From the NCBI RefSeq assembly GCF_017591425.1, contig NW_024464918.1, forward strand, positions 23,154,001 through 23,218,000: DNA of 64,000 nucleotides, in the 5' to 3' direction. The translations under genes were made by a program, and so were the position numbers. Within the stretch, counting starts at the first letter, position 1; each line of letters opens with the position of its first letter. The notes under the pieces are model-generated. The model ran no database searches. It saw only the letters and a list, made by a program, of their open reading frames with translations, and had not been told where the DNA came from. Positions 48,389 to 59,458 of this stretch are shown here, one piece after another. The stretch comes from Ochotona curzoniae (Eukaryota > Chordata > Mammalia > Lagomorpha > Ochotonidae).

Positions 48389-48685
48389 TGGGGCCTGGTG
48401 CGATGGCTCAATTGGTTAATCCTCCATCTGCAAGCACTGACATCCCATGTGGGTGCTGGTTTGTGTTCTCGCTGCTTCACTTCTTATCCAGCTCCCTGCT
48501 TGTGGCCTGGGAAGGCAGGGGCAGATCCATGTGGGAAATCCCCAAGAAGCTCCTGGCTTCAGATCAGCTCAGCTCCGGCCGTTGCGGCCATTTGGGAAGT
48601 GAAACAGAAACAGCGGATGGAAGATCTTTGTCTCTCCTTCTCTCTTTAACTCTGCTTTCCCCATAAAAATAAATAAGTCTTTAAG
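48389..48685 (+). repeat. SINE (CSINE type)
   Basis: 'ggggcctggtgcgatggctc', 'aattggttaatcctccatct', right half with a small deletion, tail followed by a (GA)9 run to 48702. Confidence 0.88.
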
Positions 48686-48702
48686 AGAGAGAGAGAGAGA
48701 AA

Positions 48703-49052
48703 TCTTTTACAAAAATCGAGCCTTGGCACAATAGCCTAGCCTCTCTTTGAGTGCCCAGGATCCCATATGGGCACAGATTCTAACCCCAGCAGCCCCACTT
48801 CCCATCCAGCTCCCTGCTTGTGGCCTGGGAAAGCAGTCAAGGACAGCTCAAAACCTTGGGACCCTGAACCCATGTTGGAGACCCAGAAGAAGCTCCTGGC
48901 TCCTGGCTTCGGACCAGCTCAGCACCAGCCATTGTGGCAACTTGGGGAGTGAATCAACAGATGGAAGAGCTTCCTCTCTGTCTCCCCTCTTCTCTGTATA
49001 TCTGACTTTCCAATAAAAATAAATAAATCTTTAAAACTCTTTTACAAAAATC
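48703..49052 (+). repeat. Young SINE (CSINE type) with 15-bp target duplication
   Basis: TCTTTTACAAAAATC at 48703-48717 and exactly again at 49038-49052 bound a SINE body starting 'gagccttggcacaatagcct'. Confidence 0.95.
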
Positions 49053-49262
49053 ACAATCTGGCAACAAATTTACTCTTCTAAATAAAATTTGCCCCCCAGG
49101 AAACCCAGTCTCCTCCAAGCACTGCTGGTTCCTTCTATGACTGGGCACTGAATCACCTCTCTATCCGTTCATGCACAACTGCCCCTCTCCACCTGACATT
49201 CAGTGACCCACACATCTCTGCCTCTGGAACTTGTACCACTTCTACCTGGAAGGCTAATGGTC

Positions 49263-49450
49263 CTGCTCCAAGCACAGCTGGCCTGGCCTCTTTCTGCTCC
49301 AAGCACAGCTGGCCTGGCCTCTTTCTGCTCCAAGCACAGCTGGCCGGGCCTCTTTCTGCTCCAAGCACAGCTGGCCTGGCCTCTTTCTGCTCCAAGCACA
49401 GCTGGCCGGGCCTCCTCCTGCTCAAGCACAACTAGCTGGGCCTCCTCCTG
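49263..49450. repeat. 31-bp minisatellite, about six copies
   Basis: Units begin at 49263, 49294, 49325, 49356, 49387 and 49418, each 31 bp, built on ctgctccaagcacagctggc plus cTggcctcttt. Copies differ by one or two bases (cctggcc or ccgggcc), and the last is degenerate. Confidence 0.95.
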
Positions 49451-49716
49451 CCAATTTCAGGTCATACCACCCGCTTGGCACAGTGCTTGGATGACTACCT
49501 CCAGGCACTCTGAACATGCCTGGCTTACACAGGGTTTGTTTCCTTTGCTAGAATGTCAGTTCCTCGAGGACAGGGATCTCACCATACTTTTCACCACTGT
49601 ACTCGATGCCTAATGAATCTAGAGTTAAAAAAAAACAGCTTCATTACCAACATATTCATAAGTTCAAGAATAGTATGTGAAAAAGCTTTTCAGCAAGCTG
49701 GTAGTCTCCAATTTCA

Positions 49717-49731
49717 TCAGCAGAGGGCAGC
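49717..49731 (+). promoter_or_regulatory. CTCF-like motif (weak)
   Basis: TCAGCAGAGGGCAGC resembles the forward CTCF core CCAGCAGGGGGCGC. Prediction only. Confidence 0.3.
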
Positions 49732-49749
49732 AAAGACCCTGAGTTGAAT

Positions 49750-52028
49750 AAACTTACCCGGTGTTCATGCCATCAGCTGCTAGCAGATACTGGTGGGCCA
49801 GGAATTTCAGGAAAATAGTCAGCCTTACAAATTCTTCCTTCTTGTTGTTCTACTTTAAATCATTTACACAGCTTTCAAGGCATTTCAGGCGGGTAGCACT
49901 CCCCTTAGGAAACAAAAGCAGATGTTGAACGGAGTAAGCCAAAATAATCCCGATGGGTTGAAGCCTGTCCTTGCTCAACCAGCAGGTAAGCAGCAGTGAA
50001 GGAAAGAGTGTGTCACAGCCAAAAGCTGTCTGAGACCCAGAGATTGACAGTTCTCCCTCATGACGCCGGGGCAGGAGCAGGTACCCGCTGCACAGCTGCT
50101 GTTGACGGGGTGAACACTTGCAGGGGCAAGTTGTGTGGCTTGGGCTCCTGCCTTCTGTGCACCTGTAGCCGCTTACTGCATCTTCCCTTTCTGCTTAAGG
50201 CCTCACCCTGACGCCACAGGTAAGGACCCCAGCCTCTCCTGTCTCCGCGGACTCCCTGGCACCTTTGCCCAGAGGGTATACTGAAACCCAGTGATATGCA
50301 GTAATCCCAGCAGCCACACGAGCTGAGCGTGGTGTGTCTGTTCCCACTCCTTCCAGAACCCAGCATCTCGCTGTGTAGGGGCCAGGTCTGGGACTGTGCC
50401 CCGTGAGTATGGTGGCTCTGTCTGACAGTAAGGAAAATTCCTGCAATCAAAGGGACCCGCTCCCTCCCCCACCCCAGCAGGACTAGCACACAGTCAGGGG
50501 TCATTCTTCCCGACACAGACTATAGTAGCGCTCCTGGACAGTCAGCATCATTTGTGAAAGCACTACCCACTCCCCAAGTCGTCATGACCCCAGATGTCTG
50601 TGGACACTGTCATACCTGCCAGGGGTGCAAGGCTTACCACCCTCAACCTTGAGGACTGCTCCACTAACAGGATCATGGTGGAGACCCTTTGGGGGTATCC
50701 TCCCCACCTTGAATTCGTGATCTCTTTCTCCTAATCCACGCTGACTTGTGGTGCCCCAAAGCCTATAAACTCGGTGAGATGCTCATCTGATCCAGTGTGG
50801 GACTCTTGGCAGGTCTCTGTTGATAACTTGAAAGTACGGCTGTGGGACTGAGCCCGCATGGGTCCTCTGAGTGAGGCCAGGACTCCGACACAAAGGCAGA
50901 AGATGCAGGTGGGCTTGTGATGGCATGGGGCCAGCCAGCAGACGCAGCCAACTGCAGAGACAAAAAACAACACAGCAGAGGGAAACTCAGAGGCTAGATG
51001 CGGAAGGACGCCGTGATGTGCGACAGTTCCCAAGGCCTGGTTACGCTTCCGGCCTTCGGTGATGGAAGGCATTCCTGTACATTCATATCCAAGTCGTCTT
51101 TTGTGCTGGGGCAGTATTTGTTTCCCTCTAAGTGGTAAGTCCGACACGGCCTAGAACTGCAGCCACAACCAGAAAGCATGAGGAATGCAGGCAGCGGAGG
51201 GAGCACAGACCCCAGACCAGAGGCAGCTGCCCTGCTTAGCCCCCACGTCCATCCCCCTTCACCGACGGCACCCCTCCCCATACTATGGAGCTTCTCCTGT
51301 CCTGGCGGTGGCTTGCACGTGGCCTGCCCATCAACACCCTGACTGCTGACGGCCATCTCAGGCTGGAATTCCTGGCTCAGGCTACTGAGCTAGTAAGTCA
51401 GGCAGCCTCAGGAGGCACACGCCCCAACAAGCGTCCTCCTCCATCAGTTCTGTCCACGTGACCACCACGTGGTGATTCTTAACTGGCTTCAAAAGACAAT
51501 GTAATGGAGGGAAATCTGGGTGTGCTTAGAGGGAGAGGGTACAGGCACGGAGGAGCGAGCCCATCCATTCCCCGCCTGCTTTAGATAGACCATGGAGAGG
51601 CAGGACATGTGAAGCTGTGGTAACCATTTTGCAACCATGAGGTAAAAGACCCACAGAGACACTGACTGGAGAGGGTGCTAAGAGCCGTGAACTGTCAGAC
51701 TAACCCAGCTTGGAGACATGTACCGTTTGACTTCCTGTTACATGGGGCGACCTGCGGCCCCAAGGGTGCCGTCCGATGCAGTATATCTCAGCTTCTCAAG
51801 TCAGGTCGCTTATGTCCCAAGCCACCAGCTGGTGAGTCCGCCAACAAAGTTAGAGACCTAATGAAGTGCTACCTCAAAGGACTTCAGCATTTATCTCCTA
51901 AGAAACAACAACATTCTCTTATAAACCCAAGTTGTCATTGTAATAAATGTAACACTGATTACAGTAAGTAGTGGCAAAAAAAAAAGAAAAAAAAAGACTG
52001 AATCGCTCCAACTTTCTCAGTCATATAC
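49750..52028. other. Unassigned intergenic stretch
   Basis: 2.3 kb of repeat-poor, moderately GC-rich sequence. Minus-strand frames of 120-152 codons (50058-50516, 50731-51147, 50994-51356) overlap each other in different frames, have no recognised domain and no consistent splice partners, so I leave them out. Confidence 0.6.
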
Positions 52029-52051
52029 TTTGGAACTTTCATTTTTGTTTT

Positions 52052-52376
52052 TAAAAAGATTTTCTTTTTACTTGAAAGGCAGATCTACAGATAGGAGAGA
52101 CAGAGAAAGATCTTCCATCTACTGGCTTACTCCCCAAATGGCTGTAATGGCCAGAGCTGCATTGGTCTGAGTTGAAAGCCAGGAGCCTGGAGCCTCTTCT
52201 GGGTCTCCCAGGCAGATGCAGCATCCCAAGGCTTTGGGCTGTCTTGGCCTGCTTTCCTAGGCCACAAGCAGGGAGCTGGATGGGAGGTGGAGGTGCTGGG
52301 ACATGAACCAGCACCCTTACAGAATGGCGACACTTGGAGGTTAAGGATTAGTCAGGTGAGCCATCATACTAGCTCT
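52052..52376 (-). repeat. SINE (CSINE type), minus strand
   Basis: 'tacttgaaaggcagatctac', 'gcctgctttcctaggccaca', head complement near 52360. Flanked by diverged copies of tggaactt-cattttt, an eroded target duplication. Confidence 0.88.
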
Positions 52377-52479
52377 GGAACTTCAGTTTTCAGTCTTTGG
52401 TTTTATCCACGATTCTCCAAAAGTCATAAACTGTTTCAACGATATTATCTCTAGAGTCGCCATTAATTTTTTTTTTATT

Positions 52480-52928
52480 TGTCTTCAGTGAAATTGTGTA
52501 AATAATCATATTGCCTGTAACCTTTTGGGTCACACTTCTTTCCACTTCACACAATGCTCCCATGAGTCAGCCATGTTGTCGCATGGGTCAGCAAGTCTGT
52601 CAGTTTTTATGCTTGAGTTATAGACCATGTATGGTTCCACCACACCTTGCTTACCCAGTCACCCACGCATGAACAGACTTTTCCAGCTTTTAGTGCTGAT
52701 GAATAAAGCTGTTAGAAACATTCATCTACAGATTTTCACGAACATATGCTGTTGTTTTTCTTGAATAAATATCTAAGAATGTATTTGCTAGTCAATTGGG
52801 GAAGTGCAGGTTTTACTTTGTAAACAACTTCCAAACTGTTTTTACCAAACGTGGCCTTGTGATCCAGTCTTGGCACCAACTGTGTACTGTATTAGCTTTC
52901 ATGATTTATAAACACTGGACAAGTCAAG
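52480..52928 (-). mobile_element. L1 relic (minus strand)
   Basis: 'atgaataaagctgttagaaa', 'cattcatctacagattttca', 'gaacatatgctgttgttttt', 'ttccaaactgtttttaccaa' match the reverse strand of old L1 3' sequence. Confidence 0.7.
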
Positions 52929-52929
52929 G

Positions 52930-53190
52930 GTGAATGTTCCACACAGCAGGTAAGACACCACTTGGAAAGCTCATTCCACATCAGAGTGCCTGCTTGGAAT
53001 CCAGGCTCCAATCCCAGATCCCAGCAAGCAGAAACCTTGGGAGGCGCAGTGCTGGTCAAGTGGCCGGGCGCCTCCTACCCATGGGGAAGACGTGGAATGA
53101 GGGCATTTGGCGAATGCAACTGGGAGCATCCTCTCTGTCTGCATATGTCCCTCTGTCTTTTAAAATCAATGAAAACTTTTTAGAAATTAG
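52930..53190 (+). repeat. SINE (older CSINE subfamily)
   Basis: 'cacacagcaggtaagacacc', 'acttggaaagctcattccac', 'atcagagtgcctgcttggaa', reduced right half and 'tctttt' tail. Confidence 0.65.
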
Positions 53191-53327
53191 ATCAAGCAAA
53201 AAAATGAAAAAAAAATCCAGTTTTGCTCTTAATTCTTGTACTCCTTAAAATATGACCACTTTCATCGGGGTGGTGTGTATCACAACTCTTTTTCATGTTA
53301 AAAGGAACCAGATGCTCTATGAAAGTG

Positions 53328-53441
53328 CTTCAAAACATTCATGGGCAATGTAACTGAAAGACACATATTTGGGTGTGAAAATCTTTTGAAATCTATGCAA
53401 ACTATTTTTAGAACATATTTTTTTCCATGAACTTTTTGAAG
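53328..53441 (-). repeat. Short inverted-repeat element, copy 2
   Basis: 114 bp with ends CTTCAAAACATTCATGGGCAA and the complement of CTTCAAAAAGTTCATGGAAAA (17 of 21 match). It aligns with 2081-2190 on the opposite strand. Confidence 0.55.
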
Positions 53442-53467
53442 ACTCCATATATGCACAGATTAAAAAT

Positions 53468-53795
53468 GGGCCTGGCATTGTGGCCTAGTGGCTGAAGTCC
53501 TCCTTGCCTTGCACAAACTGGGAACCCATATGGGTGCCGGTTCTAATCCCGGCAGCTTCGCTTCCCATCCAGTTCCCTGCTTGTGGCCTGGGAAAGCAGT
53601 TGAGGACGACCCAAAGCCCTGGGACCCTGCACCCATGTGGGATACCCGGAAGAGGCTCCTGGCTTCAGATTGGCTCAGCTCCAGCCATTGTGGCTGCTTG
53701 AGGAGTAACCATCGGATGGAAGATCTTCCTCTCTGTCCCTCCTCCTCTCTGTATATCTGACTTTGCACTAAAAATAAATATTGAAACTTTTTTTT
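53468..53795 (+). repeat. SINE (CSINE type), full length
   Basis: 'gggcctggcattgtggccta', B box 'ggttctaatcccgg', full body. The tail region 'gcactaaaa' is repeated just beyond (53796-53810). Confidence 0.9.
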
Positions 53796-53994
53796 GCACT
53801 AAAATAAACTTATCTTCTAACCCCATTTTTTACAGACGCTTGGTGGTACCCTTGTGCAGACCTGCTGCCGTTCACACACACAGCTTAGACTGCCGTCAGC
53901 CAGTGAGATGAGCCAAAGCTGAGTTTTGATCCTGGATCTGCCACTTTCTAGCTCCAAACACAGTTTGAAACTAGCAACATGCAGGTGCTATTAC

Positions 53995-54146
53995 AATTTT
54001 TTTCTAAATTAGAAAGTCAGATATACTAGGCCACAAGCAGGGAGCTGGATGGGAAGTGGGGCTGCTTAGACATGAAATGGCGTCCATATGGGATCCTGGG
54101 CGTGCAAGGCAAGGACTTTAGCCACTAGGCTACTGCACTGGGCCCA
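53995..54146 (-). repeat. SINE with large internal deletion, minus strand
   Basis: Tail complement 'tagaaagtcagatata' is joined directly to 'ctaggccacaagcagggagc', skipping about 180 bp of the consensus, and the head complement follows. Flanks cagg-gctattacaatt and caggcactattataatt look like an eroded duplication. Confidence 0.85.
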
Positions 54147-54149
54147 GGC

Positions 54150-54970
54150 ACTATTATAATTAAGATATAAACATGTATCTACTTTAATTATATATGCATG
54201 GATTATACAGATCATAAGATGATAATATAACATTACAATATACTTAACATATAAATATTTAAATATATAAATAGTATATATGTATATTTGAGTTTCCATT
54301 TGCCTTTCCTAATTAATATTGATTCCTCATTTTTTTTTTTGCCATTTCTGAGCATTAAAGGTTAACACATTAATATATCATATTTCTTTGGATCTCAGAC
54401 AGGACACATTAGTGTAAAATATTCATCTGGACACTCATTGTCCAGGAAAATCTCCAGAAGGCCTTCAGATGGTGAAAACCAGGAGCGAAGACACTAACCT
54501 ACACCACAGAAGACACAGGAAGCTCATCTCCAACATTTCCAAACTGGCTGACACTGACCAAACACAGCTATGGATTTAAACCTAGCGAGGAACAAGTCCC
54601 CTTCACAGGGGTGTGTGCCTGCAGGAATTCTACGACAAAAATCAGGAGGGAAGAAATAACCAAACATCAATCAAGACAGAATTGGTTGAAATAGTGTAAT
54701 ATCATCTCATTGATGATAAGACCAAGTTCATGATGCATTTTGAGCAACATGAAATGCAATGTATAATATATTAAGATATAAGAGATCAAAGCTTTCAAAA
54801 TATGATATATGAAATATACACACACATATGTACAAATGTATATGTATCTGTTAGACTAAAAAAAAAAAATAAGACACCAAAGTTCACACAGTGACTTATT
54901 TAGGTGCTCCGGGGGGAGTCTCTCTCTTCTCCATGTGCACAGGACACGTTAGTAGTATATGGGGGCAGGC
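54150..54970. other. Unassigned AT-rich intergenic stretch
   Basis: AT-rich with tatata stretches at 54190-54290 and 54820-54850. No gene; possibly an old L1 relic, not secure. Confidence 0.5.
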
Positions 54971-54974
54971 CTGG

Positions 54975-55265
54975 GTGCTTTAGTTAAGACAAGACTCAGT
55001 ATGCCCACATCCCATGTGGGAGTGCCTGGGTGTGAGTACCACCAGCTCTGCTCCCCGTTGCAGCTCACTGCTGAGTTGGAGCCTGGGCAGCTGTGGTGAT
55101 GACTCCAGTAGCTGCACCCTACCACCGTCCTGGGAGACTAGCACTGCCATCCCAGGCCCAGCTGCTACGGGCACCTGGGAAATCAACCAAGCAGATGTGA
55201 GAACTAATTCTCTCTCTCTCCCTCTCACCCCCCCATCCCTTAATAAAATGAGTAATATTTTTAAA
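54975..55265 (+). repeat. SINE (older CSINE subfamily)
   Basis: 'gtatgcccacatcccatgtg', 'ggagtgcctgggtgtgagta', 'gaaatcaaccaagcagatgt', tail 'taataaaatgagta'. Confidence 0.75.
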
Positions 55266-55599
55266 ATAAGTCATATGAATTTTCTTGTTGATGGCACTTA
55301 GGCCTAATCAAGAGAGACTTCTTTTTTTAAAAAAAAAAAATTAATTTTTTTTTAAAAGTTACATACAGACACACAGGAAGGGAGGGAAACGGGGAGGGCG
55401 GGCGTTGGAGCTTCTCACCATGATGCTTCTCTGGACCTGAGCCCCCAGGTGGGGCTGGACGCAGCCACTGTGGCTCCCCTCGCCTTGGCTCTCTCCTCCT
55501 CCCTCCTGCCCTCTCTCCTCCCTCCATCCCCAGGGTAAATAAAAATCCAGGAATTTGCATTCATTTTTCTAAGTTGAATAAGATAAATTTCTGAAATTA

Positions 55600-55895
55600 A
55601 AAAAAAAAAAAGAGAGAGAGAGAAAGAGAGGGAGAGAAAGAAAAAAAAAAAGATGTGCTATCCACTGGTTCACTCCCCAAACAACCTCAACAGCCAGGGC
55701 TGGAACAGACTGAAGCCAGGAGCCTGGAACTCCAGCAGGGTCCCCCACACGAAAGGTGGGGCCTACGTGCTTGGGCCAATCTCTGCTGCCTTCCCAGGTG
55801 CATCAACAGGGAGCTGCATCAGAGGGGGAATAGTTAAAAACTCATGCCAGTATCACAGGCAGTGGCTTAATCTACTGAGCCATGAGCCAGCCCCG
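55600..55895 (-). repeat. SINE (CSINE type), minus strand, with purine-rich tail
   Basis: Long (GA)n/(A)n tail complement 55595-55650, 'tccactggttcactccccaa', 'actgagccatgagccagccc' at the head end. 55320-55595 before it is low-complexity and GC-rich in part, not assigned. Confidence 0.8.
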
Positions 55896-56584
55896 AGAAC
55901 TTTTTACTTAGAACTTCATGGTAGAGAGTGAGAAACACACACACTGGAACATGTAAGAAGAAGAATCGTGTGTTGTGCCACTGCCAGCACCGTGGGGGAC
56001 CTGACCCAGGACTGTGAGTGTGAGCTCAGCTGAGCCGTGGCAGTTTGTAGATCAGAGAAAGGCCAAATGCGTTGACTTGTCAAAGGCTTCGTCCCCAGTG
56101 TCATCAAGTCCGTAGATTGTTTCATAATAAAGTATCCCGGGAGCGATGAGCCTACATCTTGCTCTCCTCAAGTTCTGGTTTGTGGGACTTACGCATTCAC
56201 AAATTGTGGCAGTTTTTGCAACAGCTACACGTGGCACTCAGAACACGGTGTAATACTAAACAATATTATTCCTGATTTTAATACATAATCTAGATATGGC
56301 ATAGTCAACGCATGAAGCATAGCACCAACCTTTTCACTAGCAGCTAAAGGGCATTCATGGAAAGAACTGCAAAGGATTTTGTCTGTAAGAATGTTAAAAA
56401 AAAAAACCCTAAGCTTTATTTGAAATTTTTATTTCAATGTTATATTCATTAATTATTATTGTATTTTGCCCTTAAATTATAATTAACAATTTGTAATACT
56501 TCAGAGAAAAAACAAATTTCTGAGATAAAATGAAAAACAATCTTGATTATTCAATGTTTCATCATTTATTTCAATTGTATTTTT

Positions 56585-56918
56585 TAATCTATTAATGTTT
56601 TTATTGGAAGGCCAGATTTACAAAGAGGAGGAAATATAAAGATCTTCTATCTGATGTTTTTTTCTGTAATTGACCGCAACAGCCAGAGCTGAGATGATCT
56701 GAAGCCAGGAACCAGGAGCCTCTTCTGGGTATCCCACATGGGTGCAGGGTCCCAAGGCCTTGGGCCATCCTCGACTGCTTTCCCAGGGCACAAGCAGGGA
56801 GCTGGATGAGAAGCGGGGTTGCCAAGATTAGAACCGGTGCCCATATGGGATCCTGGTGCATTCAAGGCGAAGACTTTGCTGGCTTAACCTACTGTGCCAG
56901 GCCCTCAATTGTGTTTTT
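56585..56918 (-). repeat. SINE (CSINE type), minus strand
   Basis: 'tttattggaaggccagattt', 'gaagccaggaaccaggagcc', 'tactgtgccaggccc' head complement at 56903. Flanks TCAATTGTATTTTT and TCAATTGTGTTTTT (one difference) are the target duplication. Confidence 0.92.
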
Positions 56919-56989
56919 GAAGAAGCCTGTTCATATTTGAAACCTCTGTATATAATTGCATTTTATCTTAAAGTACCTTAGATCATTGG

Positions 56990-57288
56990 CTCCAGTACTG
57001 TTGGCATCTTATATGAGCCCAAGTTCAAGTCCCAGCAGCCCCACTTCCCATCCAGCTCCCTGCTTGTGGCCTGGGAAAGCAGTCAAGGACGACCCAAAGC
57101 CTTGGGACCCTGCACCCATGTGGGAGACCTTGAAGAGGCTCCTGGCTCCTGGCTTTGGATTGGCTCAGCTCCAGCTGTTGTGACAACTTGGGGAGTGAAT
57201 CAAAAGGATGGAAGATCTTCCTCTCTGTCTCTCCTCTCTGTATATCTGACTTTCCAATAAAAAAATAAATAAATCTTTAAAAAAGTAA
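56990..57288 (+). repeat. SINE (CSINE type), head-deleted
   Basis: Picks up at 'ctccagtactgttggcatct', then a complete right half and tail. Confidence 0.88.
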
Positions 57289-58067
57289 TTTTGAATATCA
57301 GGTTTTTATTTGAAAACGTAATGCTAGCCAGCAATGACAGAAGCTGGTGTAAGAGACGTTTTTCGTGTGTGTGAGCTATGTTCAATTTAAGAGCCTGAAT
57401 TTCCTCTTAAAGGACAAGTTCTCAACTGTGCCAAAAGGTAATGGCATCTTCAGAATAATTCTATGGCTATGCAAAATGTACTCTATATCTATCAAAAACT
57501 AAAATATCTTGATGAAAATATATCACGATATTGTCATAAGACACCATCATATGGCTAGAACTTGATAGATAAAACCAGTTGTCAGTTTTTAATATAGATA
57601 TCACTGAAATAACTTAATGTATAATTTTAGTTGCTATTGTGGATGCTTTTACAAATATCAAGTTTTCTGCATGTTGAATTTAAAAGTAAGAATATAATGG
57701 CTTAAGAAATGCTTTCCAGTTTTGCATTACGTTCACTAGAAAATAAGTTGCATAAAAGTCATGAATATAATCACATAGCCTGTTATTTTGCTAAAAATGA
57801 AGACAAGGGGAAAAAAAAACAGGTAAAATACGGCATGGGGAAAAGATGATAACTTTGTAAGATCTAAAATAAGATAACAATGTCCTTTTTCACCACTTTC
57901 ATTCAGCATAGTATTGGGAGTCCTAACTAGGGCAATAGGTAAGAGAAAGAAACGAAGAAAATCTAAATCACAAAGAAGAAAATTTGCAGATGGTATGATC
58001 TTAAATATATAAAACTTCCAAAACTGAACCCAAAATCTGTTAGAATAAAAAAAAAAAAAAAAAAATC

Positions 58068-58395
58068 AGGCCCAGTGCTATAGCATAGCAGCTAAAATCC
58101 TAACCTTGAAAGCACCAGGATCCAATATGGGTACTGGTTCTAATCCCATCCAGCTCCCTGCTTGTGGCCTGGGAAAGCAGCTGAGGACGGCCCAAAGCCT
58201 TGGGACCCTGTACCTGTGTGGGAGACCTGGAAGAGGCTCCTGGCTCCTGGCTTTGGATCAGTACAGTCTGGCTGTTTTGGCCACTTGAGGAATGAATCAA
58301 TGGATGGAAGATCTTCCTCTCTGTCTCCTCCTTTCTGTGTATCCGCCTTTCCAATAAATAAATAAATAAACAAGCAAATAAATAAATCTTTTTTT
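58068..58395 (+). repeat. SINE (CSINE type) inside the L1 relic
   Basis: 'ggcccagtgctatagcatag' head; B box 'ggttctaatcccatccagct' shows a deletion of the 'ggcagctccacttcc' block. Poly-A precedes it (58049-58067). Confidence 0.92.
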
Positions 58396-58466
58396 AAAAA
58401 AGGTAGAAGAGTTCAATCAATGAGAATTACAAAACTGATTAAACATACTCAAAATGGTGACCAAAA

Positions 58467-58775
58467 TGAGGGCTAAACCCTCCACACTGTGGTACAAACA
58501 TCCCATGTGGGCACCAGTTTGTGTCCTGGCTGCTCCACTTCCCAATCGTCTCCCTGCTTACGGCATGAGAAAGCAGTGGAAGAAGGCCCAAGACTTTGGG
58601 ACCCTGCACCTGTGTGGGAGGCCTTGAAGAGGCTCCTGGCTCCTAGCCACAGATCACCTTCATTCTGGCCACTGCGGCCATTTGAGGAGTGAACCATTCG
58701 ATGGAAACCTTCTCTTTCTGTCTCTCCTCTTTCTGTAAACTCTACCTTTCAAATTAAAAAAAAATTTTTAATCTA
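58467..58775 (+). repeat. SINE (CSINE type) inside the L1 relic
   Basis: 'agggctaaaccctccacact', 'aaacatcccatgtgggcacc', 'cagtttgtgtcctggctgct', full right half and tail. Confidence 0.9.
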
Positions 58776-59144
58776 TTTTTTAAAAAAGAAATTAAAGATG
58801 ACACAAAGATATATAAAGAGATTCAATGTTCATGGATTGAAAGCGTTATTAAAATGAACATCATTAGATATCCACATCATTCAAGCTAATTTACAGATTT
58901 AATGTTTTTTGTTTTGTTTTTGTTTTCTATTTTTTTATTGTATTTTTGACAATCTCAGGTTCAATGTTATCATCAAAATACCAATGACTTGTTCACAGAA
59001 ACATAAAGAGGAACAAAAAGCACTGGTAAAATTTGCATGGAACCCAAAAAAGCAAAGTTGAACAACAATCAAAAAAGCAGGAGACATTACACTACCTGCT
59101 TTTAAAATACACTTCCAAGTTAGGGTATAATTAGAACAGGCATG

Positions 59145-59458
59145 GGGCCAGGGTTGTGACCTAGCATGTTAAACCTCTGTCTCTGACGCCAGCATCCCAT
59201 TTAGGTGTCAGTTGGAGTCCTGGCTGCTTCATTTCTGATTTAGCTCTCTGTTAACAAAGCTGGGAAAGCAGTGAGAGATGGCACAAGTGCTTGGGCTCTT
59301 GAACCCATGAGGGAGACCCAAAAGAAGCTCTGGGGTCTTGGCTTTGGCCTGGTCTAGCCCAGGCTATAGCAGGCATTTGGGGTGTGAACCAGCAGATGTA
59401 AGATCTTAATATCTCTCTCCCTTTCTTTCTCTAACTACCTTCCAAATAAATTTTTTAA
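59145..59458 (+). repeat. SINE (CSINE type) after the L1 relic
   Basis: 'gggccagggttgtgacctag', 'gtctctgacgccagcatccc', 'gcatttggggtgtgaaccag', tail 'ccaaataaattttttaaag'. A T-rich reverse tail starts right after it (59462), but no SINE body follows clearly. Confidence 0.88.

Larger units (their letters stand above)
57860..59144 (+). mobile_element. L1 ORF2 relic broken up by SINEs
   Basis: Three L1 segments in consensus order: 57860-58048 (reverse transcriptase region, 'ttcagcatagtattgggagt'), about 58400-58466 ('aatgagaattacaaaactga') and 58776-59144 ('accaatgacttgttcacaga', 'gcaggagacattacactacc'). SINEs at 58068 and 58467 lie between them, and another follows. The catalytic motif reads F-A-D-G instead of F-A-D-D. 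There are frameshifts and stops, so it is non-functional. Confidence 0.88.

Noticed and set aside
49263..49450. CRISPR-like array
   Set aside because: Units are head-to-tail without unique spacers, and the DNA is mammalian.
49203..49613. 136-codon frame with repeated peptide
   Set aside because: Produced by the 31-bp minisatellite; the period shifts the frame every unit, so no constant peptide repeat is under selection.
50058..51356. Three minus-strand frames of 120-152 codons as exons of an unknown gene
   Set aside because: They overlap in different frames, lack recognisable domains and have no convincing splice partners.
55320..55595. Possible foldback or SINE in a purine-rich block
   Set aside because: Low-complexity runs of A, T and GA plus CT-rich sequence; no consistent element order.
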